Part shown: piece after piece, positions 8,603 through 18,016 of the stretch
Numbering within the stretch: position 1 is the stretch's first letter
Layout of the letters: every line of letters begins with the position of its first letter
DNA from: Sphingosinicella microcystinivorans
GTDB lineage: Bacteria > Pseudomonadota > Alphaproteobacteria > Sphingomonadales > Sphingomonadaceae
DNA length: 64,000 nucleotides
Assembly: GCF_003634215.1 (NCBI RefSeq)
Contig: NZ_RBWX01000008.1
Location: forward strand, 62,001-126,000
Direction: 5' to 3'
Program-made: the position numbers and the translations under genes
Notes under the pieces: generated by a model
Databases searched by the model: none
Told to the model about the DNA's origin: nothing
Seen by the model: only the letters and a program-made list of their open reading frames with translations

Positions 8603-8671
8603 AGAGGCAGCATGGACACCGCTTGCAACTCGTATAACATCTCAATGGACATTTAACAGTAGTGATGTTAG

Positions 8672-9706
8672 ATGAGAAAGGTGATGTTAGAAAGAGTCCC
8701 TGACGCGCGGTTGGAAGCGCTGGCGGAAGCTGCTGAAGCGTATGTAGAGGACGCGTTCGGACAGCGCTTTGCCCTCGTGCCGGTAGCGCCCACCAACCTG
8801 CCGCACTTCATCCTCGATCGCTACGCGATCTGGCAAGGCTGGCTGGACGGCCGTGCGCTGCTACTCATGGTCGCCAGAGAAAACCTGCCGCCAGGGTCAG
8901 GCGCGACGGCCCAATACCTGAAGCATCGAGAAATGGTTCGCCACCAACTCGGGGCTGACCTGGTCCTCCTGCTGCTGAGCCGCGTGCCGGGCGCAATCCG
9001 CCGCCAGATGATGGAGCGCAAGATCGGGTTCATCGCACCTGGCGCGCAGCTCTATGTCCCCGAAGTGTTCCTCGACCTGCGCGAGCGCGCACCAGCATTC
9101 GCGCTCGTTCAAGCCGAGCAGATCAGCCCGACCTCGCAATTACTGCTGCTGGCGGTCATGCAAGGCCGCACTCTGGATGGCCTGAACCTCACCGAACTAT
9201 CGGACGAGCTGCGTGTCTCGATCATGAGCATCAGCCGCACTCTGGATGAGCTCGAGGCGCTCCAACTGGCGAAGGCACACCATGTCGGTCGGCAGCGCCG
9301 TCTGCACATGGCTCTTGGGGGCCGGGAGCTTTGGGATACTGTCCAGGCACAGCTCCGATCGCCGGTGCGCAAGGTTCGGGAGGTCTGTACCCTGGATGGC
9401 GAGGTCATTGGTCCTCTTGCCGGGACAACCGCGCTTGCTCGCTACACCATGCTGGCTCCGCCGCGGGTCGAGACGAGAGCCGTTCTGGCTGCCAGTTGGA
9501 AGAACCTGCAGGCGGCATGGTCCTTGAGGACTGCCACAGCCTTCGATGACGAGCGCGTCGAAGTCCAGACATGGACCTACGATCCCAGAATTCTCGCCAA
9601 CAATGGCGTTGTCGATCGCCTCTCGCTTTACCTCAGCGTCCGGGGCAGCCCGGACGAACGCGTTGCGCAAGCGGCAGAAGAACTATTGGTGACCATTGAA
9701 TGGTGA
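8672..9706 (+). CDS. Winged-helix protein, putative antitoxin-like partner of an AbiEii-type nucleotidyltransferase
   Basis: 344 residues. The N-terminal half contains RYAIWQGWLDGRALLLMVA and a PD-rich segment. A helix-turn-helix segment near residues 165-205 reads LTELSDELRVSIMSISRTLDELEALQLA, MarR-like. The stop overlaps the start of the next gene by 7 nt. Proteins of this shape are found directly upstream of AbiEii/DUF1814-type nucleotidyltransferases and probably regulate them. The function is inferred from this pairing, as the family is poorly characterised. The frame is intact, unlike its partner. Confidence 0.6.
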   Translation: MRKVMLERVPDARLEALAEAAEAYVEDAFGQRFALVPVAPTNLPHFILDRYAIWQGWLDGRALLLMVARENLPPGSGATAQYLKHREMVRHQLGADLVLLLLSRVPGAIRRQMMERKIGFIAPGAQLYVPEVFLDLRERAPAFALVQAEQISPTSQLLLLAVMQGRTLDGLNLTELSDELRVSIMSISRTLDELEALQLAKAHHVGRQRRLHMALGGRELWDTVQAQLRSPVRKVREVCTLDGEVIGPLAGTTALARYTMLAPPRVETRAVLAASWKNLQAAWSLRTATAFDDERVEVQTWTYDPRILANNGVVDRLSLYLSVRGSPDERVAQAAEELLVTIEW

Positions 9707-10453
9707 TCGGGGTCGATCGCTTTAGGGCGCATTTCGCGGGCCACGAGCATCAATATGTGCTGATCGGTGGGGCGGCCTGCGAATTGATCATGGACGAGGT
9801 TGGGCTCGATTTCCGCGCCACAAAGGCTCGATATCGTCCTGGTGGTCGAAGCGCTGGACAGCGCCTTCGCGACGCGCTTCTGGGCTTTTGTCGAGGCGGG
9901 CGACTACGAAATCAGGCAGAGTAGCAAGGGTGCGAAGGTCCTTTACCGCTTTCAGAAACCGAAGGCTGAAGGCTATCCCGTCATGCTCGAGCTCTTCTCT
10001 CGCGCGCCCGAAGGCCTGAAGCTTGGCGGCAACGCCCAACTGACGCCGCTGCCCATCGATGAGGCCGCGGGCAGCCTGTCCGCCATCCTCCTCGACGAGC
10101 GCTACTATGAGTTTCTGAAATCGATGGTGCGTGAGGCCGGCGGCATCCCGGTCCTTGATGAGGCAGCAATCATCCCGTTCAAGGCACGTGCCTGGCTAGA
10201 TCTTACCCGCCAACGCGCTGAAGGGAGCCATGTCGATGAAAAGAACATCCGCAAGCACCGCAACGACGTCGCGCGGCTGTTGCAACTGTTGAGCCAAGAG
10301 GCCCGATATGAGCTGCCCGGCCCCGTTGCCGACGATATGCTCGCCTTTGTCGAGAATGCAGCGATCGAAGACGACTTCGGCCCCAGGCAATTCAAGGTGA
10401 ACATGACGTGCGAGGACGTCGCCGCACGCCTACGCGCCGCTTACCATCTTTGA
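9700..10453 (+). pseudogene. AbiEii-like nucleotidyltransferase, frameshifted
   Basis: The first frame gives VDRFRAHFAGHEHQYVLIGG and AACELIMDEVGLDFRATK, a nucleotidyltransferase fold start with the GG motif. The second metal-binding element, LDIVLVVEALDSAF, lies in another frame. Reading GGCTCGAT at 9825-9832 where GACCTCGAT is expected shows loss of about 2 nt. The rest (to 10453) is one open frame ending CEDVAARLRAAYHL. As written, the toxin-like enzyme cannot be made. A sequencing error is possible but less likely amid other decayed genes. Confidence 0.65.
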
Positions 10454-10469
10454 GCAACCGTCAGGCGGA

Positions 10470-11282
10470 CGGGTTCTGCTTTATGACGTGGAAAGCGCCG
10501 CCCTACAGACGGGTGCCCTCGCCAATCGTGGCAACGGATCGCTAGCCCTTTTAGCCTTCTCCTATTCTCCAGACGTGGTTCGCTCATTTGCATTGGGCTC
10601 GGGGCCTTTCATGGCCGGATCGCCTTCATTGATCGTGATTGCGCGAAAGAATCGACCGGGCACGGGTCACCGCTGCCCATGCTGGTCCACGGCGGCCGGG
10701 GGCGAGTTGGCGGCGGCGAGGAAATGGGTGGAAATCGCGCCGTCAAACATTACATGCAGCGAAGCGCCCTGCAGGGAAGCCCACGGAGCCTGAGCAATGT
10801 GGTGCGGCAATGGCTGCCTGGAGCTCCGCAACCCGAAGCAATTGCGCATCCATTTAGGAAGCGTTTCGGCGAGCTCGAACTCGGGTATACCCTGAGGACA
10901 GGATCTCGGACGATCACCCTTGATGATGTCAAGCATTTCGCGCACTTCACGGGCGACACCTTTTATGCCCACGTGGACGAGGTAGCGGCCGCCGCAAGTC
11001 CGATTTAGGAGGACGGGTGGCCCACGGCTACTCATCCTGTCTTTCGCTGCAGGCTTGTTTGTCGACCCGGCACCGGGTCCGGTCCTCGCTAACTTCGGAC
11101 TTGAAAATCTTCGCTTTATTAAGTCGGTCAAACTGGGAGAGAGCATCAAGGTTGCCCTTGCAGCGAAGGCAAAGTCCTTGCGGAGTCCAAAAATGGGAGA
11201 GGTCCGCTGGGCGGTGTCCGTAACCAACCAAGACAATGAGTTGGTGGCCGCATACGATCTGCTTACGATGAATGCGGCCTGA
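10470..11282 (+). pseudogene. paaZ: paaZ remnant (3' part), multiply frameshifted
   Basis: Successive frames encode pieces of the C-terminal half of PaaZ, the bifunctional oxepin-CoA hydrolase/semialdehyde dehydrogenase of phenylacetate catabolism. Seen are [74 protein letters not shown] (the MaoC-type hydratase), then RVAHGYSS and FVDPAPGPVLANFGLENLRF in further frames. At least three shifts and the missing N-terminal domain make it a pseudogene. Phenylacetate is the expected end product of the Adda side chain, so the relic is informative. Confidence 0.8.
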
Positions 11283-11767
11283 CGATCCGAGCCAGAAGTA
11301 GCGGCATTTCTCGCAGAGATTGCCCCCGCGCAGTAGGATGATGGATAGGGCGTGACGACCGCAAAGGTCGCCAAGTCATCACTCAGCTGTCCGCCGGCAG
11401 CTTGTCGGAACACACGAGACGTCGTCAGACTCGTGAGCAGTCCCGACTTGCCTATCAAGCATAGGACGCTGTGCTCATTCTAACTGCCAACCGTCTCGGC
11501 TCCGGTCTCTTCAGCCGCCTATTCCAGAGGCTCCTTAACAAGGTCCGCGAAATCCGTGATGACGGCGAAAACGCACTATAAAATCCCTGGGCGATCACAA
11601 CCTAAGATGATTACTCGACATCAGACATTCGGGTGACGTAACCGCTCACCGGCGCGATGGAAGTGCAGGCGGGCTGGCCCTAAGCCGCCATTCCCGAGAG
11701 CCGTAAATTTGGCTCAGTTCATCAAACCGATGCACGAAGAGCCGATAAACGGTCCGCCGTATGGCCC
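11283..11767. other. 485-bp gap with no recognisable gene
   Basis: No frame shows a convincing protein, and no tRNA, strong hairpin or copy of the island operator was found. It separates the paaZ relic from the TetR gene's 3' end and may be further decayed DNA. Confidence 0.5.
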
Positions 11768-12370
11768 TCATCCGACATCGACGGTTTGGATACCCCCAAG
11801 GACGAAATCGCGCACGAGATCGGCAAGTCGCTCGAGCTTCAATTTTCCGTCTGGATTATACCAGGTGTAGGTCCAGTTGATGGCCCCGTAGATGAGAAAG
11901 GTTATGGGTGTCCCAATGGCTGCAGCTTGCGCGATCTCAGGTCTGATCTTCGCCACAATTGCCGTCAGCAGCTTGACCGGAGCGTCCTCGATCGCGCGCA
12001 ACTGTTCTTGCTGCTCGCTTGTCAGAACAGTCATCTCGTTGAACAAGATTGGATAGTTTATGCGGTAATCGTCATAGATCCGCAGGCATTCGAGGATGAA
12101 CTTGTGCAACGAAACCTCAGGAGCGAGCCCCTCGATATCGATCGCTTCTAGACGAGCACGTACAACCACTAGAAAGTCACGAAGCAGCGTGAAGAGAATG
12201 TCCTCTTTGGTCGGAAAATAATGATATATCCAAGCCTTGGAGGCGCTACATGCTGAAGAGAGCTCAGAAATGGAGGTTTTGGCAAAGCCTTGGCGCGCAA
12301 AGAGCCCCGAGGCAGTATCGAGGATCAGTCTCTTCTTGTCCTCATGGTCTTTTGCCCGCACCCCGACCAT
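11768..12370 (-). CDS. TetR/AcrR family transcriptional regulator, left copy
   Basis: 200 residues. The N-terminal HTH reads ILDTASGLFARQGFAKTSISE, then ASKAWIYHYFPTKEDILFTL. The C-terminal ligand domain carries IYDDYRINYPILFNEM and INWTYTWYNPDGKL. It is closely related to the regulator at 46535-47185, sharing MVGVR at the start and the same DDYRINYP and NWTYTW blocks. The two bracket the mlr island and its repeated operators, so one or both are the likely repressors; the ligand may be an acyl-CoA or Adda-derived intermediate. No operator copy was found upstream of this gene itself. Confidence 0.9.
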   Translation of the reverse strand: MVGVRAKDHEDKKRLILDTASGLFARQGFAKTSISELSSACSASKAWIYHYFPTKEDILFTLLRDFLVVVRARLEAIDIEGLAPEVSLHKFILECLRIYDDYRINYPILFNEMTVLTSEQQEQLRAIEDAPVKLLTAIVAKIRPEIAQAAAIGTPITFLIYGAINWTYTWYNPDGKLKLERLADLVRDFVLGGIQTVDVG

Positions 12371-12428
12371 AGAATGCTATCTCCGCCCCTAGTCCACTGG
12401 ACCTTAAACTCGGTCGATCGGAGATCAA

Positions 12429-12478
12429 GCGCGGATCCCAGCCTTATCCCCGGTACGGGGGGGGGGGGGGATCCGCGC
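12429..12478. terminator. Inverted repeat with a 14-G homopolymer, probable terminator of the TonB receptor gene
   Basis: GCGCGGATCCC (12429-12439) pairs with GGGATCCGCGC (12468-12478), 9 bp beyond the receptor stop at 12488 in the direction of its transcription. The loop contains 14 consecutive G (12457-12470). The G-run may be length-variable or an assembly artefact. Confidence 0.5.
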
Positions 12479-12487
12479 CTTTGAAGA

Positions 12488-14668
12488 TCAGAAACGCCCA
12501 GCAAGTCGCAGGCCCCAGGTACGTCCCAGTTGCCGGGTTACAAGCGTATTCAGTCCCAGACCAATTGGCGCAGGGAAGCCACCATTGGCGACCAAGATCA
12601 CGTCCTGATTATCGGCGAGGTTGTTGACGAACCCGACCAAGTCGAAATGCTTACCATAAATGCCTGCCGAGACATTGACCGAAGAATACGCGGGCCTCGT
12701 TCGGGCAGCCGAATTCTCGCGATCGTCGAACGTGCTTGAGCGATAGAGATATTCACCGCGTGCACCCAGCGACCAGTCATCACTCACCGGCACCCGCAAG
12801 GTGGCCGAGAGGTTGCCAGTCCACTTGGGCGCCCCAGGCAGGCGGTTTCCTGAAAAGTTCAAGGCCCCGTCAGTGTACTTGCTATATTTTGCGTCGGTAT
12901 AGCCCAAAACGCCGTTCAAAGTCAGAATCCCGGTCGGCCGCACAGTCAATTCGGCTTCAAGCCCTTGCAACCGGGCCGACGCCGCGTTCGTGACGATTGC
13001 TACGACAGCACCACCTCCGCCGAGGACCTGGGTGAGCTGCGGCGTCTGAATGTCAGAGTAATCCTGCCGGAAGACGTCGGCGTTGAACGTGATGCGATTA
13101 TCGAGGAACTGCGCCTTGATACCCAGTTCATAGTTCCACAGGCTCTCGTCATCAAAACGCAGGGCTTTAAAAGTCGTAATGCGCGGCGACGTGATATTGT
13201 CCACGTTCCAGCCGCCCGACTTAAAGCCCTTTGAAGCCGTGCCGTAAACCATGATGGCGCGTGACGGCTGGTATCGAAGGGTAAATGTCGGCGAGACATC
13301 CGTCGCGCTGATCCGGTCAAACTCCTGCGGGAGATTCGGGGCGCCGATCAGCGGGAAGCCTTTCTGCTGGTAATTGAGGCGCTTGGCTTCGTCGGTGTAG
13401 CGAATGCCGACGGTCGCAGTCAGCTTGTCGACAAACTCCCAATCTACACTTGCGAACGCAGCCACTGCTTCAGTGTCGGCCTCGCCAAAGGTATTGCCAA
13501 CCTGCCCTCGGAGTGGCGCAAATCTGCTGTCAGGGCCAAACGTGCTTTGCGCGAAGTTATCGGTGTCCTGGCGGAAGAGGTATCCACCGATCAAGTAGTT
13601 GATCCTATCCCCTAGCTTACCGGACAAACGCAACTCTTGCGAAAACTGGGTCTGCTTGGACGCAGACTCGCTTACGACGATCGAGAGTGGCCCGACGTCG
13701 GAATCGTTGGTTCTCTGGTTTTCGGCCCATCGGTAAGCGGTAATCGACGTCAGGGTCGCGCCAAAGCCGGTCTCAATATCGGCCGTCAGTGAAACCCCCT
13801 TGGACTTGCGCCGGGCGAGCGTTGGGGTGTTGACATTGCTTTCATAGCGTCCGGTCGGCCCGCCGTACCCGGCCGAAATCTCATCCACGTAACCGTAATT
13901 GTCCTCATTCAGGTAGTCGGCCGAGAAGACCAGCTTGACGAAATCCGAGGGCTTCCAGAGAATCTTTGCTCGGCCACCGTAGCTATCGTCATTCGCGAAG
14001 CGCCGATTGTCGAGCAGGTTACGAACGTAACCATCCCGCTTGACCCGAAATCCACCGACACTCACCGCAAGGGCGCTGGACAGCGGCGCTGAAACAAACC
14101 CCTGCGCTTCAAAACGGTTGAAGCTGCCGGTTGAAAGTTCGAATTGACCTGTCGGCGTAAAGCTCGGGTTGCGCGTAACGATACTGATCGCGCCGCCAAT
14201 CGCATTCTTGCCGAAGAGTGTACCTTGCGGTCCGCGGAGGAACTCGACCCTCTCGACGTCATAGAGCGGGGAGTCAAACGTGTAACTTTTTCCCTGCACA
14301 ACACCGTCGATGTAAACCCCAATCCCGCTGTCAAAGCCTGGATTGTATCGTGACTGGCTCGAGACGCCGCGGACGGTGATAGCGGCCAGTGGACCACCGC
14401 TAAATGTGACGTTCGGAACAGCAGAAGCCAATTCCGAGACCCGGACATTGTCGCGTTCCGCAATCTTATCGGCCGAAACTGCGGAGATCGCGATCGGCAC
14501 GTCCTGGAGGCGCTCGGTGATCTTCCGAGCCGTGACCACGATCTCTCCAGGTACCTTGTCGCCTTGCGCATCGTCCGCTGCTGCGGGCGCGGTCTGCGCG
14601 AACGCAGCAGGCGCAGCTGAGGCCATCAGAGTGACTAAGGTCGCACAAGCAATCGATCGACGAATCAT
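12488..14668 (-). CDS. TonB-dependent receptor (outer-membrane transporter)
   Basis: 726 residues from ATG 14668, behind GGGGGGAACGAA; the signal peptide is MIRRSIACATLVTLMASAAPAAFA-like with a cleavage after AFA. The TonB box/plug start GEIVVTARKITERLQDVPIA, then SSQSRYNPGFDSGIGVYIDG, VEFLRGPQGTLFGKNAIGGA and the barrel ending in RQLGRTWGLRLAGRF are typical. It is a paralogue of the receptor at 35568. Both lie behind copies of the island operator, which makes them candidates for uptake of microcystin, too large for porins. An upstream ATG at 14704 would start inside the operator and is rejected. Confidence 0.92.
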   Translation of the reverse strand: MIRRSIACATLVTLMASAAPAAFAQTAPAAADDAQGDKVPGEIVVTARKITERLQDVPIAISAVSADKIAERDNVRVSELASAVPNVTFSGGPLAAITVRGVSSQSRYNPGFDSGIGVYIDGVVQGKSYTFDSPLYDVERVEFLRGPQGTLFGKNAIGGAISIVTRNPSFTPTGQFELSTGSFNRFEAQGFVSAPLSSALAVSVGGFRVKRDGYVRNLLDNRRFANDDSYGGRAKILWKPSDFVKLVFSADYLNEDNYGYVDEISAGYGGPTGRYESNVNTPTLARRKSKGVSLTADIETGFGATLTSITAYRWAENQRTNDSDVGPLSIVVSESASKQTQFSQELRLSGKLGDRINYLIGGYLFRQDTDNFAQSTFGPDSRFAPLRGQVGNTFGEADTEAVAAFASVDWEFVDKLTATVGIRYTDEAKRLNYQQKGFPLIGAPNLPQEFDRISATDVSPTFTLRYQPSRAIMVYGTASKGFKSGGWNVDNITSPRITTFKALRFDDESLWNYELGIKAQFLDNRITFNADVFRQDYSDIQTPQLTQVLGGGGAVVAIVTNAASARLQGLEAELTVRPTGILTLNGVLGYTDAKYSKYTDGALNFSGNRLPGAPKWTGNLSATLRVPVSDDWSLGARGEYLYRSSTFDDRENSAARTRPAYSSVNVSAGIYGKHFDLVGFVNNLADNQDVILVANGGFPAPIGLGLNTLVTRQLGRTWGLRLAGRF

Positions 14669-14702
14669 TTCGTTCCCCCCATATTGGTTCAGGGAAATTG
14701 TC

Positions 14703-14724
14703 ATTAACCGGCCAGACGGTCAAT
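14703..14724. promoter_or_regulatory. TetR-type operator, site 1 (TonB receptor / CoA ligase)
   Basis: A 22-bp imperfect palindrome with halves ATTAACCGGCC and AGACGGTCAAT, between divergent genes. Towards the ligase it reads TTAACC, 16 bp, TATGAT (a good promoter). Towards the receptor it reads TTGACC as a -35. Confidence 0.7.
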
Positions 14725-14793
14725 ATATGATTGTAACCTGGCTTCGGCGGGATATAAGCAGGGGCACGTGTCCGGTGCGGTGGAGAAGCAAGA

Positions 14794-16350
14794 ATGGGGA
14801 TCGATTTGGGCGGGTCGCTGGGATCCCTGATCGTGAGAGCATGTCAACGCTGGCATGGTCGCATTGCGCTTCAGTGGCCCGGAGGCGCGTTCACTTACGC
14901 CGATCTAGGCAATCGCATTTCTCAGTTCATCGCGGCCTATGGCTCGCTCGGGCTCGCCCGTGGCGGGGCGCTGGCAATCATGGCACCTAACCTTCCCGAG
15001 ACAGCTATTGCCAATGCTGCTGCCATGGTTGCCGCTATCCGCGTGACGCCGGTTTCGCTGTTCATGCCCGACGAGGATCTGGCCTATATCCTTGGCGATG
15101 CCGAGATTGACGTCATCCTGGTCGCACCTGAGCAGGCTGAACGAGTAGCATTGCTGGTGATGAACCTGGGCCGCAGTATCCAGGTCGCGACTCTCGGTGC
15201 AGCCCAACAAGGCATCGATCTTGTGGCGCGGGCTGATTCAGCCGCCCCGTCAACACTGGAGTCAGTTGCTCAATGCGGCGATATCGCGGTGATTGCCTAC
15301 ACTGGAGGGACCACTGGTCGACCAAAAGGCGTCGTCCATACCCACAATTCGACCCTGGCAACGGTTTTGATGGCTGCGAGTGAATGGGAATGGCCGAGCC
15401 CCACGAACGTCGTCGCTGTCACTCCGGTTTCGCATGCAGCGGGAATGCTATGTTACCCCGCCTGGTTGAAAGGTGGAACTTTTCACCTGCTTCCTTCATT
15501 CGATCCAGCGGGCTTGGCGGACTATGCGCGTAAGCACAACGTCACCGCTACGTTCCTCGTCCCGACGATGATCTACCGGCTCATCGACCATGCAAAGGAA
15601 ACTGAGCTCGATCTTGGGCCGCTCGAGACGATCATATATGGTGGCGCACCAATTGCCATTCCGCGTCTTGTTGAAGCCATCGAGCTTTTCGGCCCGTTGT
15701 TCATGCAGCTATACGGTCAGACTGAGGCGCCAACCTGCATCGCTTATCTCGCACGGGACCAGCATATGCTGGATCGGCCCGATCGCTTGGGCTCTTGTGG
15801 AGTGCCGCTGGCTAGCGTGGATATCCAACTCGTTGATACCGATGGCGCGCCTGTTCCCACAGGCGAATGCGGCGAGATATGCGTCCGCGGTGCCTTTGTC
15901 ATGCAGGGTTATTGGCGGCGTGAAGCAGCCACTGTGGAAGCGATACGTGACGGCTGGCTTCGAACCGGCGACGTAGGACGTTTTGATGAAGACGGCTACC
16001 TAAGCATCGTCGATCGCACCAAGGACATGATCATCACCGGCGGCTTCAATGTCTATCCGAACGAGATTGAGCAGGTCATCGCCATTATCCCGGGTGTTCT
16101 GGCCTGCGGCGTGGTAGGCATCGACGATCCGCGTTGGGGCGAGGCCGTTACAGCATTCATTGTCCCTAATGACCCCGCCAATCCGCCTGATCCAGTCCAG
16201 ATCATGCGGGTTGTCAGGGAGCGCCGAGGTCCAGCCGCCGTTCCCAAGCGAATTGAATTCATAGCTGCCCTGCCCGTCACGCCAATCGGGAAAATCGACA
16301 AAAAGGTGCTGCGGCAATTGCCTCTGGCAGCCGTAGAGGGGCATTCGTGA
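14794..16350 (+). CDS. AMP-dependent acyl-CoA synthetase/ligase
   Basis: 518 residues of the ANL superfamily: IAYTGGTTGRPKGVVHTH (ATP-binding P-loop), PLFMQLYGQTEAPT (A5), GWLRTGDVGRFDEDGYLSI and DRTKDMIITGGFNVYPNEIE (A7-A8), with the catalytic lysine in TPIGKIDKK near the end. It would activate a carboxylic acid as acyl-CoA, plausibly Adda or an Adda-derived or aromatic acid. First gene of a ligase-MFS-NTF2 operon, overlapping the MFS start by 4 nt, under operator site 1. Confidence 0.9.
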   Translation: MGIDLGGSLGSLIVRACQRWHGRIALQWPGGAFTYADLGNRISQFIAAYGSLGLARGGALAIMAPNLPETAIANAAAMVAAIRVTPVSLFMPDEDLAYILGDAEIDVILVAPEQAERVALLVMNLGRSIQVATLGAAQQGIDLVARADSAAPSTLESVAQCGDIAVIAYTGGTTGRPKGVVHTHNSTLATVLMAASEWEWPSPTNVVAVTPVSHAAGMLCYPAWLKGGTFHLLPSFDPAGLADYARKHNVTATFLVPTMIYRLIDHAKETELDLGPLETIIYGGAPIAIPRLVEAIELFGPLFMQLYGQTEAPTCIAYLARDQHMLDRPDRLGSCGVPLASVDIQLVDTDGAPVPTGECGEICVRGAFVMQGYWRREAATVEAIRDGWLRTGDVGRFDEDGYLSIVDRTKDMIITGGFNVYPNEIEQVIAIIPGVLACGVVGIDDPRWGEAVTAFIVPNDPANPPDPVQIMRVVRERRGPAAVPKRIEFIAALPVTPIGKIDKKVLRQLPLAAVEGHS

Positions 16351-17645
16351 CGACCTCGACCAAAGCCGGGATAACCGTCTCCACCCGAGCAGGCTGGTGG
16401 GCGGCGGCGCTGTTCACCGTCGCCGCAATGGTCTCCTACACTGACCGCTTCATACTTTCGCTGCTCGTTGATCCGATCGAACGCGAACTTGGCATTAGCG
16501 ATGCTCAGTTCAGCATCATTGTGGGTGCAGCGTTCGCAGTCTTTTATACGGCCATGGGTGTTGCCGCGGGTTGGCTGGCAGACCGCCACAACCGCAAACG
16601 CATGATCATTGTCGGAGTACTGATCTGGAGTGTTGCCACGATTGCAACTGGTTTCGCCCAAGATTTCAACACAATGGTCATATTGCGCATTGCTGTCGGC
16701 ACAGGCGAGGCAATGCTTATGCCGGCCGCGGTGTCGATGCTCGCCGATATGTTCCCGCCGGAGCGACGGAGCATGCCGCTGGCTCTGCTAATGCTGGGCA
16801 TGATCGCCGGCAATGGTTTTGCCTTCCTGTTAGGTGGAGCACTGGTAGAACTGGTCAGTCACCAGGCCTTCAGCGGACTGCCTGTGCTTGGTGACCTTTC
16901 TGGGTGGCGCGTCGTCATGGTGATTGCTGGCACGCCCGGAATCTTCCTTGCCGCAGCGATGGTTTCCATCCGAGAACCTCTGCGCGCTGTAAGCCGACCG
17001 CCGAACTCGCTGGCAGAGCCACTGGCATGGCTTTGGCGGCACCGCAGACAGCTGGCCCCCATCTATCTCGGATGCGCGGCCCTCTCGCTCGGCGATTTCG
17101 CGTTGGTCAGCTGGGCACCCTCGCTGATGATCCGCAGCTATGGCGTCTCGACCTCTTCTACCGGATTCATCTTTGGCATGCTTGCCATCGTCGCCGGATC
17201 GCTGAGTGCGCTTGCCGGCGGAGCTGCCGCCAGCCGGCTCAGAGTCACAGCTAAGGGAGACCGCCGACCTGCTGCGATTATCGCTGCAACTGTCACAGGA
17301 TTGGCTGGTACGGGCTTGTTACTTGTTCCAAGCGCTTACGGCGTCATTTGCGCAATCTCTGTCTGGGGTTTCTCGAGCGCCTTTGCACAAACAGTTTCAT
17401 TGCCTTTGTTTCAGGAACGCCTCATCGACGAGGTGCGCGGAATTGGCTCATCCCTAGGCGGTGTGTTCAATATCATGCTGGGGCTCAGTATAGGCCCAAT
17501 CCTGGTTCCTATCTTCAAGGACACCGGCATGACAATGGCCTCCGCACTACTCATGGCAATGGCAATCGCCGGCATGCTTGCGGTGGCACTGTTTGCAATG
17601 CTTTTGGTCCGCCTCCCGGTCACAACCGCCAAACCGACCTCTTAA
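16347..17645 (+). CDS. MFS transporter
   Basis: 432 residues from GTG 16347, with about 12 hydrophobic segments. The first loop reads MVSYTDRFILSLLVDPIERE, followed by GWLADRHNRKRMIIVG, the MFS cytoplasmic motif. The pattern is that of spinster-like/aromatic-acid MFS carriers of sphingomonads. It sits between a CoA ligase and an NTF2-like gene (1-nt overlap with the latter), so it may carry the ligase's substrate across the inner membrane. Confidence 0.88.
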   Translation: MTTSTKAGITVSTRAGWWAAALFTVAAMVSYTDRFILSLLVDPIERELGISDAQFSIIVGAAFAVFYTAMGVAAGWLADRHNRKRMIIVGVLIWSVATIATGFAQDFNTMVILRIAVGTGEAMLMPAAVSMLADMFPPERRSMPLALLMLGMIAGNGFAFLLGGALVELVSHQAFSGLPVLGDLSGWRVVMVIAGTPGIFLAAAMVSIREPLRAVSRPPNSLAEPLAWLWRHRRQLAPIYLGCAALSLGDFALVSWAPSLMIRSYGVSTSSTGFIFGMLAIVAGSLSALAGGAAASRLRVTAKGDRRPAAIIAATVTGLAGTGLLLVPSAYGVICAISVWGFSSAFAQTVSLPLFQERLIDEVRGIGSSLGGVFNIMLGLSIGPILVPIFKDTGMTMASALLMAMAIAGMLAVALFAMLLVRLPVTTAKPTS

Positions 17646-18016
17646 TGGATCCGCACATGTCACACCAAAAGTCGATCGCGCTTCTGGACCCCGTCATTCG
17701 CCAGCTGGAGCGATTCAACGCCCATGATGCCGAGGGCTTTGCTTCCTGTTTCACAAGCGACGCGCGTTTCGAACAATTGACCGGCCCCCCGGTGGCCGTG
17801 GGCCGTACCGAGATTGTGCAGGTCTATACTCAGTTGTTTGCCAGGGTCCCCAATCTAAGGATGGAGCTCATCGGGCGGATGATCCGCGACAACTATGTCG
17901 TTGATCATGAACTTGGTGAAGGTGATTCGACGCGTGGTCCAGATGGTCGCTTCGAAACCATAGTTGCCTATCGTGTCGCAGGCGATTGCATCGATCGGGT
18001 CTGGTTCATCCGTTAG
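17645..18016 (+). CDS. NTF2/SnoaL-like protein
   Basis: 123 residues: LLDPVIRQLERFNAHDAEGF, CFTSDARFEQL, GRTEIVQVYTQLFARVPNLR and a C-terminal YRVAGDCIDRVWFIR, the cone-shaped NTF2-like fold found in ketosteroid isomerase and SnoaL. The start ATG overlaps the MFS stop (TAATG), so it is translationally coupled. Its 3' end overlaps convergent mlrC by 4 bp. An isomerase or hydratase role on an Adda intermediate is possible; nothing shows it directly. Confidence 0.75.
   Translation: MDPHMSHQKSIALLDPVIRQLERFNAHDAEGFASCFTSDARFEQLTGPPVAVGRTEIVQVYTQLFARVPNLRMELIGRMIRDNYVVDHELGEGDSTRGPDGRFETIVAYRVAGDCIDRVWFIR

Noticed and set aside
12371..12428. TetR operator copy upstream of the left TetR gene
   Set aside because: CGGTCGATCGG near 12410 is palindromic but does not match the 22-bp pattern in the outer positions.
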